This document shows positions 15,590 through 20,594 of a DNA stretch of 27,663 nt, piece after piece. This DNA is from CAZGUH01 sp964529005 (GTDB lineage: Bacteria; Actinomycetota; Acidimicrobiia; Acidimicrobiales; Ilumatobacteraceae): contig CAZGUH010000047.1 in the NCBI GenBank assembly GCA_964529005.1, positions 1 through 27,663 on the forward strand, in the 5' to 3' direction. A program made the translations under genes and the position numbers. A model generated the notes under the pieces. That model had not been told where the DNA came from. It searched no databases and saw nothing but the letters and a program-made list of their open reading frames with translations. The first letter of the stretch is position 1, and each line of letters starts with the position of its first letter.

Positions 15590-16453
15590 ATGTCCGGCAG
15601 CTACCTCGCGATCGACATCGGCGGCACGAAGCTCGCCGCCGGCGTCGTCGCGCACGACGGCCGAGTCGTCGTGCGCGACCGCGTCCCGACGCCCCAGCGC
15701 GAGGTGTGGCCGGCCCTGTCGCGGCTCGTGCTGCGGGTGATGGCCGCGCGGCCGAGCGACCTGGTGGCGTGCGGCGTGGGCTGCGGCGGGCCGATGGATC
15801 CCGCGGCGGGGACGGTTTCGCCCCTGCACATCCCGTCATGGCGCAACGTGCCGCTGCAAGCGATGATCGAGGAGCTCACCCACCTGCCGACGTTCCTCGA
15901 GAACGACGCCAAGGCGCTCGCCCTGGGCGAAGGATGGTGCGGCGCCGCGGTCGACACCAGCGACTACATCAGCATGGTCGTGGGCACGGGCGTCGGCGGC
16001 GGCATCGTCAGCGGCGGTCGCCTGCTGCACGGGCGGCTGGGCAACGCCGGCCACATCGGCCACGTGGTCGTCGAGCCCGACGGCCGTGCGTGCCGCTGCG
16101 GCGCACACGGCTGCCTGGAGGCCTATGCCTGCGGTCCGGCGATCGAGGCCGAGACCGGGCGGCCGCCCCAGCGCGCCCCGATCGCGATCGTCGAGCGCAC
16201 CGGCCTGCTGGTGGGGCGGGCGATCGCCAGCGTCGCGGCGATCGTCGACTTCCAGATGGCCGTCGTCGGCGGATCGGTCGCGCTCGGGTTCTCCGAGCCG
16301 TTCTTCACCGCCGCCCAGGAAGAGATCGAGCGCCGGGCCCGCATCTCGTTCACGTCCGGCCTGGTGGCGCGCCCGGCGGCGCTCGGCGGCTTCTCGCCGC
16401 TCGTCGGCGCGGCGGCGGTGGCGCGCGCCGCGGCGGTGGCTGCACAGCGATGA
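15590..16453 (+). CDS. ROK-family sugar kinase (glucokinase-like)
   Basis: 287-residue kinase of the ROK family, which phosphorylates glucose or an N-acyl-hexosamine with ATP. It shows the phosphate loop DIGGTK (9-14), the catalytic END (104-106, base D106), and a second phosphate loop GTGVGGG (132-138). The ROK zinc site follows: H155/H158 in GHIGHVVVEPDG and the cysteine cluster CRCGAHGC (168-175). There is no N-terminal DNA-binding domain, so it is an enzyme rather than a ROK repressor. It is somewhat shorter than the roughly 310-residue norm. Exact sugar choice is not readable here. Its stop overlaps the next start as ATGA, coupling it to the 88-residue protein. Confidence 0.88.
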   Translation: MSGSYLAIDIGGTKLAAGVVAHDGRVVVRDRVPTPQREVWPALSRLVLRVMAARPSDLVACGVGCGGPMDPAAGTVSPLHIPSWRNVPLQAMIEELTHLPTFLENDAKALALGEGWCGAAVDTSDYISMVVGTGVGGGIVSGGRLLHGRLGNAGHIGHVVVEPDGRACRCGAHGCLEAYACGPAIEAETGRPPQRAPIAIVERTGLLVGRAIASVAAIVDFQMAVVGGSVALGFSEPFFTAAQEEIERRARISFTSGLVARPAALGGFSPLVGAAAVARAAAVAAQR

Positions 16454-16716
16454 GCGGCATCGGCAGGTGGGCGATGGTCGCGGCCGCGGTCGTCCGCCGT
16501 CCTGGTCTGTGGGCCACGGCGGTGCGCCAGATGCGCCGCACCGCCGAGCCCGGGTGGTGGCGACGGTTCCCTCCGGCGCCGACGCCGCCGCGGGACTACC
16601 TGCGGTTCCGGATGATGACCCAGACCGGATCCGATGGCGCCCCCGACCCCTTGGATGTGGTCAACTATCTGACGTGGTGCAAGCGGTGGAACCGCGAGCT
16701 GACCGGGCAGCCGTGA
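16450..16716 (+). CDS. Small conserved-looking protein coupled to ROK kinase
   Basis: 88-residue protein that starts inside the ROK stop codon (ATGA). An N-terminal amphipathic or hydrophobic helix (about 5-25, with Arg at intervals) leads into TAEPGWWRRFPPAPTPPRDYLRFRMMTQTG (31-60) and then DPLDVVNYLTWCKRWNREL (66-84). The Trp/Arg/Pro-rich middle and the YLRFR and YLTWCKRW segments match my memory of a small uncharacterised actinobacterial family, but I cannot name a function. It could sit on the inner face of the membrane. Codon use is like its neighbours, so it is very probably a real gene. Confidence 0.75.
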   Translation: MSGIGRWAMVAAAVVRRPGLWATAVRQMRRTAEPGWWRRFPPAPTPPRDYLRFRMMTQTGSDGAPDPLDVVNYLTWCKRWNRELTGQP

Positions 16717-16719
16717 CGC

Positions 16720-16756
16720 GGCGCCGAGGGAGCGCCGCACTCCGTGCGGCGGCGCC
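16720..16756 (+). terminator. Strong GC hairpin after the ROK kinase unit
   Basis: CGCCGCAC and GTGCGGCG (16733-16740 and 16744-16751) form a perfect 8-bp stem around a TCC loop. It is flanked by GGCGCC at 16720 and 16751, which can extend it. It lies 3 nt after the stop codon. There is no U-tract, so termination is inferred from position and stability only. Confidence 0.45.
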
Positions 16757-16811
16757 GTCGCGCGCGTGGCGCCCGCAGCCAATTCCCAGTATCGGCGCAC
16801 GGGTGGGTCGG

Positions 16812-16817
16812 TAAGGT
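16812..16817 (+). promoter_or_regulatory. Candidate -10 box for leaderless HNH gene
   Basis: TAAGGT is followed by 6 nt and then ATG 16824. The AAGG within it could instead act as a weak Shine-Dalgarno, so the leaderless reading is less certain here. Confidence 0.45.
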
Positions 16818-16823
16818 CCCGCC

Positions 16824-17321
16824 ATGCGGAGCGCGCTCGTGTTGAACGCCACCTACGAGCCGCTCAGCGTCGTTCCGTCACGCCGTGCCGCCTGTCTCGT
16901 CCTCGCCGACAAGGCCGATGTCGTCGCCCACGACGGCACCGAGCTCCACGCCGCGCACATCTCGGTGCCGAGCCCGCTCGTCATCCGGCTGCGCTACGTC
17001 GTCAAGGTGCCGTACCACCGCCGCATGGCTCTGTCGCGTCGCGCCGTGTTCGCCCGCGACGAGCACACCTGCCAGTACTGCGGCGGCCTGGCCGACTCGA
17101 TCGACCACATCGTGCCGCGCTCGCGCGGCGGCGCGCACGTGTGGGACAACGTGGCCGCGGCATGCCGGCCGTGCAACCTGCGCAAGCGGGATCGAACCCC
17201 CGACGAAGCGGGCATGCGCCTCGCCCGACCGCCGCGCCCGCCCCGTGAGGGCTCGTGGGTCGCGGTGTCGGTCACGCGCGTGCCGGAGGCCTGGAAGCCC
17301 TATCTGCTGCGGGCAAGCTGA
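16824..17321 (+). CDS. HNH endonuclease-like protein
   Basis: 165-residue protein with an HNH nuclease domain. A zinc-binding CQYC (C83, C86) pairs with CRPC (C114, C117). The catalytic DH (D94, H95) lies in SIDHIVPRSRGG, followed by N109 and the terminal N118. The first 65 residues (LVLNATYEPLSVVPSRRAACLVLADKADVV) are the typical N-terminal extension of a widespread actinobacterial HNH family that is usually chromosomal rather than in a restriction operon. No methyltransferase or defence gene is nearby. The biological role is unknown; repair or DNA processing is possible. The lipoate/biotin-ligase-like gene follows 27 bp downstream and is probably co-transcribed. Confidence 0.85.
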   Translation: MRSALVLNATYEPLSVVPSRRAACLVLADKADVVAHDGTELHAAHISVPSPLVIRLRYVVKVPYHRRMALSRRAVFARDEHTCQYCGGLADSIDHIVPRSRGGAHVWDNVAAACRPCNLRKRDRTPDEAGMRLARPPRPPREGSWVAVSVTRVPEAWKPYLLRAS

Positions 17322-17348
17322 CCGGGCGGCGCTGACGAGGATCGCTCG

Positions 17349-18020
17349 ATGAGCGCCGGCGGGCCGCCGTGGCGGGTCGAGGAATGGCGGGCGTCGGCCG
17401 CCGACCTGCACGCAGCAGATCTCCTCGCGCCGTGCGCTGCGCGGCGCGTGGTGTGGATGCACGCCGACCGTCCCGCCCTTGTGCTCGGGTCCGCGCAGCG
17501 CATCGAGACGGTCGACGTCGCCGCGTGCGCGTCGGCCGGCGTGGACGTCGTCCGCCGGCGCAGCGGGGGAGGCGCCGTCCTCGTCGAGCCGGGTGACCTC
17601 GCCTGGGTCGACGTCACCGTGCCCACCGGTGACCCGCTCGCCGACGACGACGTCGGGCGGGCGATGTGGTGGCTGGGCGACGTGTGGGCGGAGGCGCTCG
17701 CACGCCTGGGGGCGCCGGGAGCGGAGGTTCACCGAGGTCCGCTCGTCACCACGGCGTGGTCGCGCACCGTGTGCTTCGCCGGCCTCGGGCCGGGGGAGCT
17801 CACGTTCGGCGGAAGCAAGGTCGTCGGCATCAGCCAGCGCCGCACGCGCGCCGGCGCGCGCTTCCAATGCGCCGTCCCGCTGCGCTGGTGCCCCGAGCGG
17901 GTGGTGTCGCTCCTGTCGCCCCCTCGCCCCACCCTCGCCGACCTGCCGCCCGTCGCCACCGTCGAGGCGAGCGTCGAGGCCATCAGCGACGCCTTCAACG
18001 CGGTCATCGCCACCCGCTGA
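17349..18020 (+). CDS. Lipoate/biotin-protein-ligase-fold protein
   Basis: 223-residue protein with the BPL/LPL catalytic fold. The hallmark RRRSGGGAV is at 69-77. The lysine segment GGSKVVGISQRRTRAGARFQ is at 154-173, with K157 at the position that contacts the acyl-adenylate. A GAGG-type ribosome-binding site precedes the ATG by 7 nt. The small C-terminal accessory domain of E. coli LplA is absent, and GDLAWVDVTVP (82-92) replaces the usual histidine- and asparagine-containing strand. It may transfer lipoate or octanoate onto E2 or H proteins, act as an amidotransferase, or be a divergent ligase of unknown substrate. Neighbours give no pathway clue. The next gene, mraZ, starts 309 bp later. 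Confidence 0.78.
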   Translation: MSAGGPPWRVEEWRASAADLHAADLLAPCAARRVVWMHADRPALVLGSAQRIETVDVAACASAGVDVVRRRSGGGAVLVEPGDLAWVDVTVPTGDPLADDDVGRAMWWLGDVWAEALARLGAPGAEVHRGPLVTTAWSRTVCFAGLGPGELTFGGSKVVGISQRRTRAGARFQCAVPLRWCPERVVSLLSPPRPTLADLPPVATVEASVEAISDAFNAVIATR

Positions 18021-18157
18021 CCGGTCCGTTCGCGGCCGCCCCGACACCCACCCCCGGCGGCGTGCTGCTGTCGCGGCGCGCGGCTCCGTCGCCCGCACAC
18101 AGCCCTGATGTCGCCTGCTCGTGAACCGGATCGCGCCCAACGGCGACCCTCCCCGCG

Positions 18158-18255
18158 GTGGTGTTCGGTGGGTCGGAACGGGGGAAAAGTGGGGCAAAGT
18201 GGCGCGAAATGGTTGACATTGGGGGATGGTGGGGGCAAAGTGGGGAACACCGGGG
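18158..18255 (+). promoter_or_regulatory. Array of MraZ-type boxes at the mraZ promoter
   Basis: TGG-type units recur with the first base at 18159, 18169, 18190, 18200, 18210, 18220, 18230 and 18241. CGGGG variants at 18179 and 18251 fill the phase, so spacing is 10 or 11 bp throughout. The clearest units are TGGGT (18169), TGGGG (18190, 18220, 18230, 18241) and TGGCG (18200). MraZ is known to bind TGGGN repeats spaced by one helical turn in its own promoter. Three or four boxes are usual, so up to ten phased G-tracts is long. Confidence 0.7.
18213..18241 (+). promoter_or_regulatory. mraZ promoter embedded in the box array
   Basis: A perfect TTGACA -35 (18213-18218) is followed by 17 nt and a weaker CAAAGT -10 (18236-18241), which lies within the box array. 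This predicts a start near 18248 and a leader of roughly 80 nt before the GTG. MraZ bound to the boxes would block it. The -10 assignment is the uncertain part. Confidence 0.5.
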
Positions 18256-18329
18256 ATGTCGACGGGCGTCACTGGTGAGGCAGGCAGACCACAACAGAGG
18301 CAGTCGAGGCAGGAAGGACGAGGTGGCGC

Positions 18330-18752
18330 GTGTTCGTCGGTACGCACGAGCGCCAACTCGACCCGAAGGGCCGCCTGGCCCTTCCCGCCGCGTACCGGTC
18401 ACGGCTCGAACCCCGCTGTTACTTGGCGTTCGGGACGGACAAGTGCATCGACGTGATCCCGGCGAACGATTTCGAGGAGGTGGCGCGCGAAGTGATGGCA
18501 GCGGTGAAGCGAGGTGAGGTCAGCCTCAACCGCCAGCGTGCTCTCGCCTCGAGCGCCGTCGAGGTCACCGTCGACGCCCAGGGCCGGGTCAACCTCGACG
18601 AGAAGCTCAGGACGTATGCCGAGCTGTCGCTCGGCAGCAGGGTCGTCGTGTCCGGCGCCTTCGACCGCATCGAGATCTGGTCACCCGAGCGCTTCGAGCG
18701 GGTGTCCCAGCTGGGCACCGAAGAGATCGCCGGCGCAGCCACGAGCGCCTGA
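18330..18752 (+). CDS. mraZ: Transcriptional regulator MraZ
   Basis: First gene of the dcw cluster; a 140-residue DNA-binding repressor of its own operon. It consists of two tandem SpoVT/AbrB-like halves, each with the DxxxR motif: D11-R15 in DPKGRLALPA and D82-R86 in DAQGRVNL. The start FVGTHERQLDPKGR is standard for the family, as is the length. GTG is the start, with an AGG-rich ribosome-binding site (within AGGAAGGACGAGG) 6 nt upstream. MraZ forms a ring of eight or more subunits and binds repeated TGGGN boxes. A long array of these lies just upstream, so autoregulation is well supported. A 263-bp non-coding stretch separates it from rsmH. Confidence 0.95.
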   Translation: MFVGTHERQLDPKGRLALPAAYRSRLEPRCYLAFGTDKCIDVIPANDFEEVAREVMAAVKRGEVSLNRQRALASSAVEVTVDAQGRVNLDEKLRTYAELSLGSRVVVSGAFDRIEIWSPERFERVSQLGTEEIAGAATSA

Positions 18753-19015
18753 GCGCAGCATCGACCCGATCGAGTCCACGTCGCTCGGGAACACATCCAC
18801 CCAGATCGGAGAGGAGGCGCACGGCACCAGCAGATGGCAATGGACGACAACACGTGAGACCGGTGGCGTTCCGCTCACCGGCAGCCCTCCGGACGTCAAG
18901 ATGGCAGCCCCACTCCGCCCGCTTCCGTCTCGTCGACCGGGGAGACATCCCGGCGGCACCGATCGCCCGGGGGGCTGCCGATGAGCGGGGCCGTCCGGCC
19001 CAGCAGGAGCCACCC
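18753..19015 (+). other. Structured 263-bp leader between mraZ and rsmH
   Basis: This gap is far longer than any other inside the cluster, where most genes touch. A perfect AGGAGG lies at 18812-18817 with no start codon at a usable distance. A tiny frame, MAMDDNT (18834-18857), ends 2 nt before a hairpin. That hairpin pairs CCGGTG-GCG with CGC-T-CACCGG across a TTC loop (18860-18881). CCTCC at 18886-18890 could pair with the upstream GGAGG. A second hairpin, GGGCC/GGCCC (18988-19001), ends 3 nt before the rsmH ribosome-binding site. The structured mraW RNA motif described in actinobacteria occupies this position, but I cannot confirm a match. Confidence 0.5.
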
Positions 19016-20017
19016 GTGACCGCACCCGAGTCCGGCGACAGCAGCGCATTCCGGCACGACCCGGTGATGGCCAGCGAGATCGTCGCCGTCTTCGCCGCCG
19101 TCCCGCCCGGCGTCATCCTCGACGCGACGCTCGGAGGCGGTGGGCACAGCGCGGCCCTGCTGCGGGCTCGTCCCGACGTGCGCATCCTCGGGCTCGACCG
19201 AGATCCGGCGGCGCTCTCCGCAGCGGGCCGGATGCTGGCCGAGTTCGGCGATCGTGTGATGACGTACCGCTGCCGCTTCGACGCCTTGCGAACTGCGATG
19301 GAAGCGATGAACGTTCCCTCCCTCAGCGGCGCCCTCTTCGATCTCGGTGTCTCCTCCCACCAGCTCGACACCGCCGAGCGCGGCTTCTCGTACCGCCAGC
19401 GCGCCGCGCTCGACATGCGCATGGATCCCAGCGCGCCGTGGTCGGCGGCTGACGTGGTCAACGGCTACGACGAGCACTCGCTGGCGCGGATCCTGCGCAC
19501 CTACGGCGACGAGCGCTTCGCCGCCCGCATCGCCCGGGCGATCGTCGCCGCGCGCCCGATCGACGACACCCTGACGCTCGCCCAGGTCGTCACCGCGGCG
19601 ATCCCGGCGGCGGCGCGTCGCACCGGGGGGCATCCGGCGAAGCGGACCTTCCAGGCGATCCGCATCGAGGTCAACGCCGAGCTCGCGGCGCTGCCCGAGG
19701 CGATCGACGCGGCTGTCGATGCGCTCGACCCCGCGGGGCGCATCGCCGTTCTGTCGTACCACTCCGGCGAGGACCGGATCGTGAAGGAGCGGCTGCGCCA
19801 CGCGGCCACGGGCGGGTGCACGTGCCCTGCCGGGCTCCCGTGCGTCTGCGGCGCGGTGCGGACCGTGCGGCTCGTGCGGGGTGTGCCGCGCACGCCGGCG
19901 CAGGAGGAGATCGAGCGCAACCGCCGTGCTACGTCGGCGCGGCTGCGCGTGGCGGAGAAGATGGCCGCGCCCGGCGAGTCAGCCGGGCCTGCGGGCCCGA
20001 GGGACATGGGTCGCTGA
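19016..20017 (+). CDS. rsmH: 16S rRNA (cytosine1402-N4)-methyltransferase RsmH (MraW)
   Basis: Methylates N4 of C1402 in 16S rRNA; 333 residues. Motifs include HDPVM (14-18), the SAM-binding LDATLGGGGHSAALL (35-49), FDLGVSSHQLD (108-118), GFSYRQRAALDMRMD (123-137), TFQAIRIEVNAEL (211-223) and SYHSGEDRIVK (247-257), a variant of the usual SFHSLEDR. A cysteine cluster, CTCPAGLPCVCG (268-279), precedes the tail. I chose GTG 19016 because AGGAG lies 6 nt before it and the family homology begins right after; the frame is open further upstream but that part looks non-coding. The stop is one base from the ftsL start (TGACATG). Confidence 0.95.
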   Translation: MTAPESGDSSAFRHDPVMASEIVAVFAAVPPGVILDATLGGGGHSAALLRARPDVRILGLDRDPAALSAAGRMLAEFGDRVMTYRCRFDALRTAMEAMNVPSLSGALFDLGVSSHQLDTAERGFSYRQRAALDMRMDPSAPWSAADVVNGYDEHSLARILRTYGDERFAARIARAIVAARPIDDTLTLAQVVTAAIPAAARRTGGHPAKRTFQAIRIEVNAELAALPEAIDAAVDALDPAGRIAVLSYHSGEDRIVKERLRHAATGGCTCPAGLPCVCGAVRTVRLVRGVPRTPAQEEIERNRRATSARLRVAEKMAAPGESAGPAGPRDMGR

Positions 20018-20018
20018 C

Positions 20019-20594
20019 ATGGCAGCACCCGCGAGCGTCCCCCGCCGGACGCGGACCCACGGCGTCGCCGCGCCCCGCCCCCGAGGGCGGGGCGTTGTCG
20101 CGCCGACCCGCGGGACGGCAGCGGTCGCGCCGGCTCGACCGGCGCGAGCCCGCCAGAGGCCGGAGCCGATCGAGCCCGATCGTCGACACCTGCGTGTCGT
20201 CGCGCCCCGCCGACGGCGCGCGATCGGCCTCGCCGTCGCCGGCTTCACCATGCTCTTCGGCCTGATGCTGGGGGCCACCGCGCTCCAGGCGCGTCTCGCG
20301 CAGACGCAGCTCGAGCTCGACAGCCTCGACCGCGACCTCGCCGACGCCAAGGAGACGTACGACCTCCTCCGCCGCCAGCGCGCCGAGCTGCTCGCTCCCG
20401 AGCGGCTGGCGGCCGAAGCCAAAGCGCTCGGCATGGCGCCGGGGGAGAACACCGAGTTCGTCAGCGTTCCCCCGGAGATCGTCGCCCAGGTCGCGGTCGC
20501 GGCCAGCGGGGTCGACGCGGAGATCGGCATCCAGTCCGCCACGCCGTTGGAGGAGTTCGCCGACGTGAAGGCGGTCGCCGGAGGAGCGCCGTGA
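20019..20594 (+). CDS. ftsL: FtsL-like cell division protein
   Basis: 191-residue bitopic membrane protein. A basic, Arg/Pro/Ala-rich cytoplasmic N-terminus (1-67) precedes one transmembrane helix (about 68-88). A heptad-like coiled coil runs over about 90-125 (TQLELDSLDRDLADAKETYDLLRRQRAEL), with ERLAAEAKALGMA (128-140) as in FtsL/FtsB proteins. The C-terminal 50 residues are polar. Identification relies on topology, coiled coil and position between rsmH and ftsI, since FtsL sequence is poorly conserved. It would link the FtsQ/FtsB scaffold to the FtsW-FtsI synthase at the septum. The start follows the rsmH stop by one base. Its stop overlaps ftsI as GTGA. Confidence 0.85.
   Translation: MAAPASVPRRTRTHGVAAPRPRGRGVVAPTRGTAAVAPARPARARQRPEPIEPDRRHLRVVAPRRRRAIGLAVAGFTMLFGLMLGATALQARLAQTQLELDSLDRDLADAKETYDLLRRQRAELLAPERLAAEAKALGMAPGENTEFVSVPPEIVAQVAVAASGVDAEIGIQSATPLEEFADVKAVAGGAP

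Larger units (their letters stand above)
18021..18329 (+). other. 309-bp region upstream of mraZ
   Basis: No gene is visible here. The first 130 bp are GC-rich without clear structure; a GCCGCC/GGCGGC pair around 18035-18060 is too weak to call a terminator. The second half holds the G-rich MraZ-box array, a consensus TTGACA and the mraZ leader, which ends in AGGAAGGACGAGG before the GTG. Confidence 0.7.

Noticed and set aside
16824..17321. HNH protein considered as a restriction or defence-system nuclease.
   Set aside because: No methyltransferase, helicase, toxin partner or mobile element is nearby, and the N-terminal extension fits the common housekeeping-like actinobacterial family.
18158..18255. 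Regularly spaced repeats considered as a small CRISPR array.
   Set aside because: The period of 10-11 bp is far too short for repeat plus spacer, and the G-tract units match MraZ operators upstream of mraZ.
18834..18857. Seven-codon frame MAMDDNT as a translated leader peptide.
   Set aside because: The AGGAGG is 16 nt upstream, too far for normal initiation, so I list it only as part of the leader and not as a gene.
18854..19015. Upstream extension of rsmH by 54 codons.
   Set aside because: The extra residues have no resemblance to RsmH, the region contains hairpins, and AGGAG lies at the correct distance before GTG 19016.
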